Source: Snuella lapsa
GTDB taxonomy: Bacteria > Bacteroidota > Bacteroidia > Flavobacteriales > Flavobacteriaceae
Assembly (NCBI RefSeq): GCF_039539345.1
Contig: NZ_BAABCY010000035.1
Span: 62,001-126,000, forward strand
Length of the DNA: 64,000 nt
Direction: 5' to 3'
In this document: one piece after another, positions 7,660-16,164 of the stretch
Numbering within the stretch: position 1 is the first letter of the stretch
How the letters are laid out: each line of letters starts with the position of its first letter
Program-made: the position numbers and the translations under genes
The notes under the pieces: generated by a model
What the model saw: the letters and a program-made list of their open reading frames with translations, nothing else
Database searches by the model: none
Told to the model about the DNA's origin: nothing

Positions 7660-8427
7660 CTATTGGTTTTCTTCCAAATACATCTTTCTAACTTTCTTAA
7701 ATAAATTAGAAGAGTAAACAAAATTTGTTACAGCTTCGTTATCGGTTCTGAATATCGTTTGATTGGATCCCTCCCAAGCTTTTAATCCATCTTTTAAAAA
7801 AACTATTTTTTCTCCTATTTCCATAACAGAGTTCATGTCGTGGGAATTAATAACAGTAGTTATTTGATACTCATCTGTAATTTCCTGGATAAGATTGTCT
7901 ATAACAATAGCGGTTTTTGGATCAAGTCCAGAGTTGGGTTCATCACAAAATAAATATTTAGGGTTGTTAACAATGGCTCTTGCTATGGCCACACGCTTTT
8001 GCATACCCCCAGAAGCTTCACTGGGCATTTTGTGATGCGCATTGTCCAAATTAACACGCTTTAAAACAAAATCAACCCGGTCTTGCATTTCACTTTTACT
8101 TTGTTTGGTGAACATTTGCAAAGGGAACATAACATTTTCTGCAATGGTCATAGAATCAAATAAAGCACTTCCTTGAAAAACCATGCCTATTTTAGAACGT
8201 AAATTACGTTTTTGATCCTCGGTCAATTCGGAAAAGATCTCTCCATCATAGGAGATGGAGCCTTCTTCATAATTAAATAATCCTAAGAGACATTTAAGAA
8301 AAACAGTTTTTCCTGAGCCACTTTGTCCAATAATAAGATTGGTTTTCCCCTTTTCGAAAGTTGTGCTAATACCTTTTAACACTTCAGCTTCACCAAACGA
8401 TTTATGTAAATTCTTAACCTCTATCAT
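7660..8427 (-). CDS. mlaF: MlaF-type ABC transporter ATPase
   Basis: This 255-residue ATPase powers an Mla/MCE-type phospholipid transporter between the inner and outer membranes. It has a Walker A GQSGSGKT (residues 34-41), a Q-loop MVFQGSALFDSMTIAENV, an ABC signature EASGGMQKRVAIARA, Walker B YLFCDEPNSGLDP and an H-loop NSHDMNS. The sequence FDSMTIAENV and the SGGMQKR signature are typical of MlaF rather than of nutrient importers. It overlaps the permease gene by one base (TAATG), so the two are translationally coupled. The MCE protein (MlaD) is not in the window. Confidence 0.9.
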   Translation of the reverse strand: MIEVKNLHKSFGEAEVLKGISTTFEKGKTNLIIGQSGSGKTVFLKCLLGLFNYEEGSISYDGEIFSELTEDQKRNLRSKIGMVFQGSALFDSMTIAENVMFPLQMFTKQSKSEMQDRVDFVLKRVNLDNAHHKMPSEASGGMQKRVAIARAIVNNPKYLFCDEPNSGLDPKTAIVIDNLIQEITDEYQITTVINSHDMNSVMEIGEKIVFLKDGLKAWEGSNQTIFRTDNEAVTNFVYSSNLFKKVRKMYLEENQ

Positions 8428-9164
8428 TAGCCTAACAACATTCCTGTTAATATATAATTAAGTAAAATAATAACCACACTTGTCCACACAAAAGACGTGG
8501 TACTGGCCTTACCAACTTCTAGGGCACCACCTTTCATATAAAACCCATGAAAGGAAGGTATGGTTGCTAAAACAAATGCAAACACAAATGTTTTAATAAA
8601 CGAATAGATAACATGAAAGGTATCAAAGTCTGTTTGTAGACCAAGTATATAATTTTCTAGTGAAGTATATCCTCCAAAAACACAAGCAGCCATACCTCCT
8701 AGAATCCCTAAAAACATGCCAATTGCTATAGCAAAAGGATACAGCATTAAAGCAATTGTTTTTGGAAATACAAGATAATTTAAAGAGTTAATCCCCATCA
8801 CTTCTAAAGCGTCTATTTGTTCTGTAACACGCATTGTGCCTATACTAGAGGTGATAAAGGAGCCTACTTTTCCAGCCATGATAATAGAGGTAAAGGTCGG
8901 GGCAAACTCCAATATAACAGATTGCCTTGTGGCAAACCCAACCAAGTATTTAGGGATTAATGGGTTGTCAATATTTAAAGCCGTTTGTATGGTAATAACA
9001 CCTCCAACAAAAAATGAAATAAAGGCTATGATGCCTAAAGAGCCAATTATCAAATCGTTAATGTCCTTAAAGATCAATGTTCGCATAACCGACCATTTGG
9101 TAGGCTTGCGAAACATCTCGGCAATCATTAAAAAATAAGAACCAATGTTATATAGGTATGTCAT
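8427..9164 (-). CDS. mlaE: MlaE-type ABC transporter permease
   Basis: This 245-residue integral membrane protein is the permease partner of the adjacent ATPase. It carries the MlaE/YrbE family segments FVGGVITIQTALN, EFAPTFTSIIMAGKVGSFITSSIGTM (the coupling helix region), RVTEQIDALEVMGINSLNYLVFPK and GGALEVGKASTTSFVWTSVVIILLNYILT. About five to six transmembrane helices are visible. It is first in the two-gene operon and is divergent from the pafA-like gene. A weak box TACTTTAG lies 17 nt upstream of the start. Confidence 0.92.
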   Translation of the reverse strand: MTYLYNIGSYFLMIAEMFRKPTKWSVMRTLIFKDINDLIIGSLGIIAFISFFVGGVITIQTALNIDNPLIPKYLVGFATRQSVILEFAPTFTSIIMAGKVGSFITSSIGTMRVTEQIDALEVMGINSLNYLVFPKTIALMLYPFAIAIGMFLGILGGMAACVFGGYTSLENYILGLQTDFDTFHVIYSFIKTFVFAFVLATIPSFHGFYMKGGALEVGKASTTSFVWTSVVIILLNYILTGMLLG

Positions 9165-9242
9165 ACTTTAATTTGTTGGTGCTAAAGTAAAAAAACTAAA
9201 AGCATTTTAAATTAAAATTCGATTATGATATCCAAAAAAATG

Positions 9243-9250
9243 TATTTTTG
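9243..9250 (+). promoter_or_regulatory. Candidate promoter for pafA
   Basis: A perfect TATTTTTG box. The reading frame can be opened from a TTG at 9248 inside the box, but the ATG at 9269 lies 18 nt downstream of it and begins a clean signal peptide, so the box helps decide the start. Confidence 0.45.
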
Positions 9251-9268
9251 GCGGCAAAACCAATAATC

Positions 9269-10936
9269 ATGTTAAAAAATATTGTATCACTAGCAATGTT
9301 GTTGCTAATAGGGACAATTTCTAAAGCTCAAGAAGATAAGCTTAATTTCGAAACAAAGGAAGCTTCATTAATTAATGAAAGCCCAAAACTAATTGTGGGT
9401 ATTGTAGTTGACCAAATGCGGTATGATTATTTAACTCGTTTTTATAATAAGTATGGAGAAGGCGGCTTTAAGCGCATGATGAAAGAAGGGTTTAACTGTA
9501 AGAACAATCATTATAACTATGTACCAACCTATACAGGGCCAGGTCATACCTCAATATACACGGGAACAACCCCTAAGTATCACGGTATTATTGCAAATGA
9601 TTGGTATGACAAAGAAATTAAGGATATGGTATATTGTGCGGGTGATGAAGCTGTTCAACCAGTAGGAACCTTAGATAAGGCAGGGAAGATGTCACCTCAC
9701 AGAATGAAAACTACCACATTTGCCGATGAGAACAGGTTGTTTACACAAATGCGGGGGAAGACTATTGGAATTTCAATTAAAGATCGTGGTGCGATCTTAC
9801 CTGCTGGACATACAGCAAATGCAGCATATTGGTTTCATGGAAAAAATGAAGGACATTGGATATCAAGTACGCATTATATGGATGAATTACCCAAATGGGT
9901 AAATGATTTTAATGCGTCTGGTACAGTGAAATCTTATTTAAAAGTTTGGAACACGGTTTACGATATTAATGATTATGTAGAGAGTGGCAGTGATTTAAAT
10001 ACCTTTGAAGGCGGTTTTAAAGGTAAGAAGACAGCAACGTTCCCTTACGAACTTGCCAAATTAAGTGACCAAAATGGAGGTTTTGATATTCTTAAATCTA
10101 CACCATACGGTAATAGTTTAACGGCAGATTTTGCCATAGCAGCAATTAGTGGTGAAGCATTGGGAGAAGATGATATAACCGATGTGTTGGCTGTTAGTTT
10201 TTCTTGTACGGATTACGTAGGACACAATTTTGGGGTTAATTCTAAAGAGGTAGAAGATACGTATATACGTTTAGATAAAGATTTGGAAAGGCTATTCAAT
10301 AATCTAGATAAAAATGTTGGTAAAAATAATTATACCGTTTTCTTAACGGCCGATCATGGAGCTGTTGATGTGCCAGCTTATCTGCAAAGTGTTAAAATTC
10401 CAGCAGGTTACTTGAATAATTCTAAAACTAGAAAAGTGTTCGATGCCTTTATGGAGGAGTCATATGGAAGTAAGGATTTAGTTGAGAATATTAGTAATAA
10501 TCAAATATTTTTAAATAGAGAAAAAATAAAAGCTTTGGGCTTAAATTTAAATGATGTACAAGAAGCTATTGTAAACGAAGTTCTTGCTTATGCTAACATC
10601 GATAAAGCGTACAGTGCAACTACAATGAGTTCCGCATCATTTGAAACAGGAGTAGAAAGTTTTGTGCAGAAGGGATTTAACCAAAAACGATCAGGAGATA
10701 TCATTATGGTACCAGACCCAGCACATATTTCATATGGAAAAACAGGCTCTTCACACGGAAGTAGTTTGAATTATGATACACATGTGCCTCTTTTATTTTT
10801 TGGAAAAGGGATTAAACATGGACATACCTTACAAAGAACAGATATTACAGATATTGCTCCAACCATGTCTGCGTTATTAGGAACAAGTTTCCCTAATGGA
10901 GCCATTGGTAAACCTTTGGAGTTTGTTTTAGAATAA
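9269..10936 (+). CDS. pafA: PafA-type secreted alkaline phosphatase
   Basis: This 555-residue secreted phosphomonoesterase of the alkaline phosphatase superfamily releases phosphate from organic phosphoesters. The signal peptide is MLKNIVSLAMLLLIGTISKAQ. The metal-site segment is VDQMR (Asp48). The nucleophile threonine is in TGPGHTS (Thr89), and Asn110 lies exactly 21 residues later, as Thr79 and Asn100 do in the Elizabethkingia PafA. The phosphate-binding K-x-R pair is also present (Lys171, Arg173). The second metal half is TADHGA, with a final histidine in TGSSHGS. These residues separate PafA from the nucleotide diesterases (NPP). The nuclease gene starts 4 nt after its stop, suggesting joint use of extracellular nucleic acids as a phosphate source (inference). 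Confidence 0.88.
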   Translation: MLKNIVSLAMLLLIGTISKAQEDKLNFETKEASLINESPKLIVGIVVDQMRYDYLTRFYNKYGEGGFKRMMKEGFNCKNNHYNYVPTYTGPGHTSIYTGTTPKYHGIIANDWYDKEIKDMVYCAGDEAVQPVGTLDKAGKMSPHRMKTTTFADENRLFTQMRGKTIGISIKDRGAILPAGHTANAAYWFHGKNEGHWISSTHYMDELPKWVNDFNASGTVKSYLKVWNTVYDINDYVESGSDLNTFEGGFKGKKTATFPYELAKLSDQNGGFDILKSTPYGNSLTADFAIAAISGEALGEDDITDVLAVSFSCTDYVGHNFGVNSKEVEDTYIRLDKDLERLFNNLDKNVGKNNYTVFLTADHGAVDVPAYLQSVKIPAGYLNNSKTRKVFDAFMEESYGSKDLVENISNNQIFLNREKIKALGLNLNDVQEAIVNEVLAYANIDKAYSATTMSSASFETGVESFVQKGFNQKRSGDIIMVPDPAHISYGKTGSSHGSSLNYDTHVPLLFFGKGIKHGHTLQRTDITDIAPTMSALLGTSFPNGAIGKPLEFVLE

Positions 10937-10940
10937 TAAT

Positions 10941-11753
10941 TTGAATAAAAGAGAAGTATACGCCATATTAACAGCCTTAATTTTTTTAGGGGTTTATGTA
11001 TATGAGTATTCTTTAAATGAAGAAGAAAAGGCAACGGTAGTTTCAGAGGGACAAGTTGTAAAGGCACATACTAAAGAATATTTGCTTCCCACGAGCACTA
11101 CAGGGCAGGTTGTACATCATGAAGGCTATTCTTTATCATATAGCGAGCCTCATGAACAACCAGAATGGGTGGCTTATCAATTAAAGAAGTCTGATTTGTC
11201 GAAAGCAAATTATAAACGTCCTTATTTTGAAATTGATAAAGCAGTAAAGACAGGAGCGGCCCATTGGAATAACTACAAGAATTCCGGTTACGATCGGGGC
11301 CATTTATGTCCGGCTGGAGACCGACGTCATAGCTTGTCGGCTTATAAAGAAACCTTTTTAACCAGTAATATTTCACCTCAGGAACATACTTTTAATTCTG
11401 GTATCTGGAACAATTTAGAGCAACAAGTTAGGTATTGGGCTAAACAATATAACGGTGTTTTTGTCATTACTGGTGGCGTTTTGGAAGAAGGATTAAAATC
11501 CATTGGAAAAGAACAGGTTTCTGTTCCCGATTATTTTTTTAAAGTGCTTTTGTCAACTCAAAATGGGAAAACCAACATGATTGCTTTTTTAGTGCCCCAT
11601 AAAAATTCCGACAGACCATTGTATGAATTTGTTGTGTCTGTAGACGAAGTTGAAAAGTTAACAGGTATAGATTTCTTTTCTAAACTTAAAGATGAAATTG
11701 AGTACAAATTGGAGGCATCAAACAATAGCAGTACATGGGACTTTTACGACTGA
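10941..11753 (+). CDS. Membrane-anchored DNA/RNA non-specific endonuclease (NUC1 family)
   Basis: This 270-residue beta-beta-alpha-metal nuclease has an N-terminal membrane anchor (residues 6-21, EVYAILTALIFLGVYV), so the catalytic domain probably faces the periplasm or outside. The active-site motif DRGHLCPAGDR starts at residue 118 (His121 is the general base), and the magnesium-binding asparagine is in FNSGIWNNLE. There is no in-frame ATG upstream of the domain; the frame opens with TTG at 10941, only 4 nt after the pafA stop codon, so it is probably read by coupled translation. DRGH-type nucleases cut both DNA and RNA; with the phosphatase upstream this suggests nucleotide or phosphate scavenging. 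Confidence 0.85.
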   Translation: MNKREVYAILTALIFLGVYVYEYSLNEEEKATVVSEGQVVKAHTKEYLLPTSTTGQVVHHEGYSLSYSEPHEQPEWVAYQLKKSDLSKANYKRPYFEIDKAVKTGAAHWNNYKNSGYDRGHLCPAGDRRHSLSAYKETFLTSNISPQEHTFNSGIWNNLEQQVRYWAKQYNGVFVITGGVLEEGLKSIGKEQVSVPDYFFKVLLSTQNGKTNMIAFLVPHKNSDRPLYEFVVSVDEVEKLTGIDFFSKLKDEIEYKLEASNNSSTWDFYD

Positions 11754-11846
11754 CCGATTTTTTTTGTACCTGATGCCGTAGATAGTAACTATTCTATTGG
11801 TTTTTTGTATATTATTTGATCTTATTAAATTATAAATCAAATAGTT

Positions 11847-13556
11847 ATGAAGGAAAAGGTACACGGTGATTCCCCAAGTCGATGTTTTGTAATTATTAAA
11901 ACCCAGATACTTCTTTTTGCTTTAATGGTTTTAAGCATGGGGTTTGTAACAGCTCAAAATGAGCATGCCAATGAAAATGCCACTGTAGATGGCGGTTGGG
12001 TAAGTACTATGGATAACACAAGCATTTGTCTGGGTGATGAAAATCCAGACATAATTAATGCTGTTGTTGAGGGGGCTTCCGGACGAGTAAAACAATGGAT
12101 TGTAACAGATACAGATGAAAATATTCTGGATTTACCAGAAAGTGTAATCATAGATTTTAGTACATTCGAACCAGGAGATTACAGAATATACCATTTGTCT
12201 TATAATGGTATAAAACCCTTATGGCATAAACATGTGAAAAATTTGTCTGATCTTCTCGGAAGGTACCATGTCTCTCATAATTATATCGATGTCCTTGTGC
12301 AACAAAAACCTACAGGTGGTACATTGGAAGGCGGGCCATTTGAATTTTGTGTAGGTGATGGCGAAGCAGATCACATACCTGAAGGAGCTATTACACTTTC
12401 TGGAAATATGGGGGCTAATTCACAATGGGTAGTAACAAACGCTGATGGATCGGAAATTCTTGGATTACCACCTAATAGTTATACAGAAGTTAACTTTGAC
12501 GAAGCGCCTGCTGGCACTTGCTTGGTATGGCATTTAATGTATGAGGATGGTATTAGTGGTTTGGAGGTAGGCAATAATCCTGCAGATCTGATAGGGTGTT
12601 TTGAGTTTTCAGATTTTGTTACCGTAATTAGAAAACATACAGAAGGAGGAACCTTAGAAGGCGGGCCGTTTGAATTTTGTGTTGGTGATGGTGAGGCAGA
12701 TCACATACCAGAAGGCGCAATTACATTAACGGGAAATGAAGGGGCTTCTTCGCAATGGGTAGTTACCAATGAAGACGGTACCGTTATACTTGGATTGCCG
12801 CCCAACAGTTATTCTGAAGTAAATTTTGATGAAGCACCAGCGGGTACATGTTTGGTATGGCATTTAAGCTATGAGTGGGAATTAGAAGGACTAGAAGTAG
12901 ATGGATTGGTTGCAGATATAATGGGGTGTTTTAGTTTGTCTAATGCCGTAGAGGTTATTAGACACCAACCAGATGGGGGAACCATAACAGGTGGGCCGTT
13001 CGAGTTTACTGTAGGGGATGAAGTAGCAGATAATATAGCGACAGATTCCATTAGTCTTGCTGATAATGTTGGAAGCATGTCGAAATGGGTGTTCACCGAT
13101 AAAAATGCTGAGAAAATATTAATATTAGCTGACGATTATACCGAACCGGACTTTGACGAGACAGAGGCCGATACCTGTTTAGTGTGGCATTTAAGCTATG
13201 AAGAAGGTATAGTAGGCTTGGTACAAGATAGCTTAGTTATGAATCTGGAAGGATGTTATGACTTTTCCAACGCCTTAGAAATCATTAAAACAGAAAGTTC
13301 TAGTACAGGTAAAATTGCATTATATCCCAATCCATCTAAAAGTAGTGTTACTGTAGACTTGTCGAAATTCGTAAGCGGAAATACAAGTGTCAAGATATAT
13401 AGCTTACAAAGAAACCTATTATTTAATGCTAACTATGGTAAAACAATTAAGAAAATTCCATTGCACACAAATGATTTGGAAAGCGGAATCTATTTTGTTA
13501 GTGTAACCAATATTAAAACGGGTATCAGGGCTGTTAAACGCCTGGTGGTAGAATAG
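11847..13556 (+). CDS. T9SS-exported protein of four 110-residue repeats
   Basis: This 569-residue secreted protein has no enzyme motif that I recognise. Residues 1-37 are an export signal with a long n-region, ending GFVTAQ. Four repeats follow, with starts at about 48, 157, 267 and 377; the last three are exactly 110 residues apart, each beginning GGT and containing GGPFEF, VGD and CLVWHL. Repeats 2 and 3 are nearly identical in protein but differ at many synonymous sites, and each has three cysteines (168/225/251 and 278/335/361). Repeat 1 keeps only one of these cysteines and repeat 4 keeps two. Residues 489-569 are a type A T9SS sorting domain (IALYPNPSKS, ending VKRLVVE). Probably a cell-surface or released adhesin or binding protein (inference). 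Confidence 0.85.
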   Translation: MKEKVHGDSPSRCFVIIKTQILLFALMVLSMGFVTAQNEHANENATVDGGWVSTMDNTSICLGDENPDIINAVVEGASGRVKQWIVTDTDENILDLPESVIIDFSTFEPGDYRIYHLSYNGIKPLWHKHVKNLSDLLGRYHVSHNYIDVLVQQKPTGGTLEGGPFEFCVGDGEADHIPEGAITLSGNMGANSQWVVTNADGSEILGLPPNSYTEVNFDEAPAGTCLVWHLMYEDGISGLEVGNNPADLIGCFEFSDFVTVIRKHTEGGTLEGGPFEFCVGDGEADHIPEGAITLTGNEGASSQWVVTNEDGTVILGLPPNSYSEVNFDEAPAGTCLVWHLSYEWELEGLEVDGLVADIMGCFSLSNAVEVIRHQPDGGTITGGPFEFTVGDEVADNIATDSISLADNVGSMSKWVFTDKNAEKILILADDYTEPDFDETEADTCLVWHLSYEEGIVGLVQDSLVMNLEGCYDFSNALEIIKTESSSTGKIALYPNPSKSSVTVDLSKFVSGNTSVKIYSLQRNLLFNANYGKTIKKIPLHTNDLESGIYFVSVTNIKTGIRAVKRLVVE

Positions 13557-13579
13557 TAGTAAATAGTTACTTAGAAGGT

Positions 13580-13606
13580 AAAAGGTTCAATTAATTTGGA
13601 CCTTTT
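13580..13606. terminator. Bidirectional terminator between convergent genes
   Basis: Stem AAAAGGTTCAA / TTGGACCTTTT (11 bp with one T-G pair), loop TTAAT, with A- and T-rich ends on both strands. It lies between the T9SS protein gene (plus) and the glycosyltransferase gene (minus) and includes the latter's stop codon. Confidence 0.65.
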
Positions 13607-14445
13607 CTGTTTAACATCCCTTTCCATCTCAAGTTCCTGATAAAATCACCTTGCTCTTTAGAAACAAGAAAGTCTAGTTTGCTATGTTTGGCTTTAAAAT
13701 AACCAGCCATGTAATCCTTAAACAGTTTTAAGCTATGCTTTTTGTAAGCTAACTTTATTGCAGAAATCAAAGTGATTAAAAAACCATAGCGCATTTTGTA
13801 CATGGCTTCCCCTTGCATATGCTTAGATGCTTTATTGTAGCTAATGCCAGTAGGCTTTAGGTGTTTCACTTTTAAAGATGCATCTGTTAATATGTTCCAA
13901 CCGTAAAATTTGGCAAGTAGCTCGTCTACAGTATCCCAGCCCATCGAAGGTTTTAATTTACCTATTTGAAGAAAGCACGATTTTCTATAGGCTTTAAGTG
14001 CGCCACGAATATGATCTTTACGGGTTAAATTTTCCAATTCCCAAGTATCATTCTTTTTAATATAACAAAAACCCGACGCCATTCCGAGTGTTTTGTCTCT
14101 GTTAAAATGGCTAGCCAGTTGTTCCAAATAGTTGTCGGGAAATATTAAATCGGCATCAAATTTACAGATTACATCATAATGATCATCTAAAACTTCATAA
14201 CCTTTATAAAATGCATTTATGATTTTTGAACCGGGCAAGTGCTCGTTAGACGATTTGGAGTTTACTAATGTAATATAAGGGTGTTTGGTAGAATAGCCTT
14301 CAATAATATCTTCAGTGTTATCCGTTGAATTATCGTTAACCACAACAACTCGTTTTGGTAACAAGGTTTGTTTTACCAAAGAACCTAAAGTAAGTCCTAT
14401 GGAATTCTGCTCGTTATGCGCTGGGATGATGATGTAGAAGTTCAT
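13591..14445 (-). CDS. Family 2 glycosyltransferase
   Basis: This 284-residue GT-A fold glycosyltransferase has the family start FYIIIPAHNEQNSIGLTL, the nucleotide-binding VVVVNDNSTDNT, and the metal-binding DAD in ICKFDADLIFP. A WDTVDELLAKFYGW segment occupies the acceptor-site position. No membrane helix is visible, so it is cytoplasmic or peripheral. The donor and acceptor are unknown. It is the last of three minus-strand genes (ketosynthase III, methyltransferase, glycosyltransferase) with gaps of only 9 and 26 bp, probably one operon. Confidence 0.85.
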   Translation of the reverse strand: MNFYIIIPAHNEQNSIGLTLGSLVKQTLLPKRVVVVNDNSTDNTEDIIEGYSTKHPYITLVNSKSSNEHLPGSKIINAFYKGYEVLDDHYDVICKFDADLIFPDNYLEQLASHFNRDKTLGMASGFCYIKKNDTWELENLTRKDHIRGALKAYRKSCFLQIGKLKPSMGWDTVDELLAKFYGWNILTDASLKVKHLKPTGISYNKASKHMQGEAMYKMRYGFLITLISAIKLAYKKHSLKLFKDYMAGYFKAKHSKLDFLVSKEQGDFIRNLRWKGMLNRKGPN

Positions 14446-14454
14446 GTCGAATTG

Positions 14455-14982
14455 TTATTTGCTAATTTTTTCAGCATAAACAATATAATACCTTGGAGTA
14501 AACCACCTTAAAATAGGGCGGATGCCTATTTTCTTGGTTGGGTTCGTCCATTTTTTACGATCTATGATTTTCCAACCTGCTTTTTCTAATAACCAATCGA
14601 ATTGCCAGTCCTCAAATTCGTGATAATGCCTGTCCAACATATCTGTTTTACTTCTATAAGCCGAAGAAAACCACAATTTAAGGGGGACACTAGCAACTAA
14701 TTTATCTGTTTTAATGGATTTTAAGACTGTAAAGGGGGATAGTAAGTGCTCAAAAATTTCGAAAGCAGTAACAACAGAGGCATTAGAGTTTAATATGGTT
14801 GATGTATCTACATCCAAATCTTCTCCTTTGGTGTTTTCAACACAAAATCCATGTTGCTTCATGATTTCGGAAAAAGGGTTTTCTACACCTAGATCCAGAA
14901 TGGTTTCTGAATTAGAAATATGTTTTTTAAGAAATTCTAGTGTATGCTTAAAACGTTTGTTAGGAAATGTTTTTTCGTACAT
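14455..14982 (-). CDS. Class I SAM-dependent methyltransferase
   Basis: This 175-residue small methyltransferase has motif I at residues 27-36 (ETILDLGVENP), an acidic loop GEDLDVDTS, and FEIFEHLLSPFTVL, the usual E/F-E-H-L segment of methyltransferase type 11/23 proteins that methylate small molecules, lipids or quinones. The substrate is not evident. It sits between the ketosynthase III and the glycosyltransferase genes, so it may modify the same lipid or glycolipid product (inference). Confidence 0.78.
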   Translation of the reverse strand: MYEKTFPNKRFKHTLEFLKKHISNSETILDLGVENPFSEIMKQHGFCVENTKGEDLDVDTSTILNSNASVVTAFEIFEHLLSPFTVLKSIKTDKLVASVPLKLWFSSAYRSKTDMLDRHYHEFEDWQFDWLLEKAGWKIIDRKKWTNPTKKIGIRPILRWFTPRYYIVYAEKISK

Positions 14983-15008
14983 TTTACATGTTCGCTAAAG
15001 CGGTTAAA

Positions 15009-16067
15009 TTAATATTTGTAAACGATCGCATTAATATGCATACCTGCACCAACGCTTGCAAATATAATAACATCCCCTTTTGTAAGACGATGATTTTCCA
15101 ATTTATTGTTTTTTACTAAATCGAATAGGGTAGGAACCGTTGCAACCGAGCTATTGCCTAATGTTTGAATGCTCATAGGCATAACCCTTTCTGGGATGTC
15201 TGTTCTATACAGTCTGTAAAAACGTTTTAATATGGCTTCATCCATCTTTTCGTTTGCCTGATGGATAAAAATCTTTTTCACTTCCTTAATATTAACGCCA
15301 CTATTATCCAAACAGGTTTTCATAGCCTTAGGTACATTGGTAAGAGCAAATTCGTAAATCTTGCGGCCATCCATTTTTATGTAGCGCGTATCTTTGCATT
15401 TATCTGGATTGTTCGATTTACCAAAGAACAAATAATAAGCTTCATCATAGGTAAAACTGGCTGTTTCATGAGCTAAAATGCCTCCTGTTTCTTCAGTAGC
15501 TTCAATAATAGTAGCACCTGCGCCATCAGAGAAAATCATTGAATCTCTATCATATTTATCAACAACCCTAGAAAGTGTTTCAGACCCAATCACTAGGCAA
15601 CGTTTCGCCATACCAGATTTTATAAAGGCCTTAGCTTGAATTACGCCTTCTATCCAACCAGGGCAACCAAAAAGAATATCATAAGCTATACACTTAGGGT
15701 TTTTAATTCGTAAGCTATGTTTTACTCTGGCAGATAAACTAGGAAGAATATCACTTTGTATAGTACTGTGCTTTACGTCACCAAAATTATGGGCAACAAT
15801 AATATAGTCTATCGTTTCTGGATCAATATCGGCATCGGTAATGGCTTTTTCAGCAGCAAAAAAAGCTAGGTCAGAAGCATTTAAATGGGGTTTTGCATAA
15901 CGACGTTCAACAATGCCTGTAATAGCTTTGAACTTGTCTACAATAACTTCACTTGGTTGATTTATTATGGAACCATCGGTGTTGAGGAATTGACGTTGAT
16001 GGAAGTTTTCGTTTTTCTCAATGGTATCAGGGATATAGCTTCCTGTCCCCGTAATTTTTATATTCAT
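15009..16067 (-). CDS. 3-oxoacyl-ACP synthase III family protein (FabH-like ketosynthase)
   Basis: This 352-residue thiolase-fold condensing enzyme has the complete catalytic triad of the KAS III family: Cys135 in ILFGCPGW, His269 in IFIHQANEKM and Asn305 in TLGNSSVATVP. KAS III enzymes start fatty acid or polyketide-like chains from acyl-CoA. The sequence FGCPGWIEGV differs from housekeeping FabH (usually ACSGF), pointing to a specialised homologue. It is first in an operon with a methyltransferase and a glycosyltransferase rather than with fatty-acid genes, which favours a secondary lipid or pigment-like product (inference). Confidence 0.85.
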   Translation of the reverse strand: MNIKITGTGSYIPDTIEKNENFHQRQFLNTDGSIINQPSEVIVDKFKAITGIVERRYAKPHLNASDLAFFAAEKAITDADIDPETIDYIIVAHNFGDVKHSTIQSDILPSLSARVKHSLRIKNPKCIAYDILFGCPGWIEGVIQAKAFIKSGMAKRCLVIGSETLSRVVDKYDRDSMIFSDGAGATIIEATEETGGILAHETASFTYDEAYYLFFGKSNNPDKCKDTRYIKMDGRKIYEFALTNVPKAMKTCLDNSGVNIKEVKKIFIHQANEKMDEAILKRFYRLYRTDIPERVMPMSIQTLGNSSVATVPTLFDLVKNNKLENHRLTKGDVIIFASVGAGMHINAIVYKY

Positions 16068-16100
16068 AAAAGAAGAATGCCTTTAATTGTGCTAATATAA

Positions 16101-16108
16101 CAAATATA
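16101..16108 (-). promoter_or_regulatory. Candidate promoter for the ketosynthase operon
   Basis: Minus strand TATATTTG, a perfect -7 box 33 nt before the start codon at 16067. Confidence 0.4.
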
Positions 16109-16164
16109 ATAGCAATGTATTAAAGGCAAACTCTTTACTGTTCTATTTTACGATGTTCAAAAGC

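Noticed and set aside
12315..13300. Regular repeats of about 330 bp that could be taken for a repeat array or duplicated element
   Set aside because: The repeats are in frame inside one secreted protein, and the DNA copies differ mainly at synonymous sites, so they are protein-domain repeats and not a CRISPR or mobile repeat.
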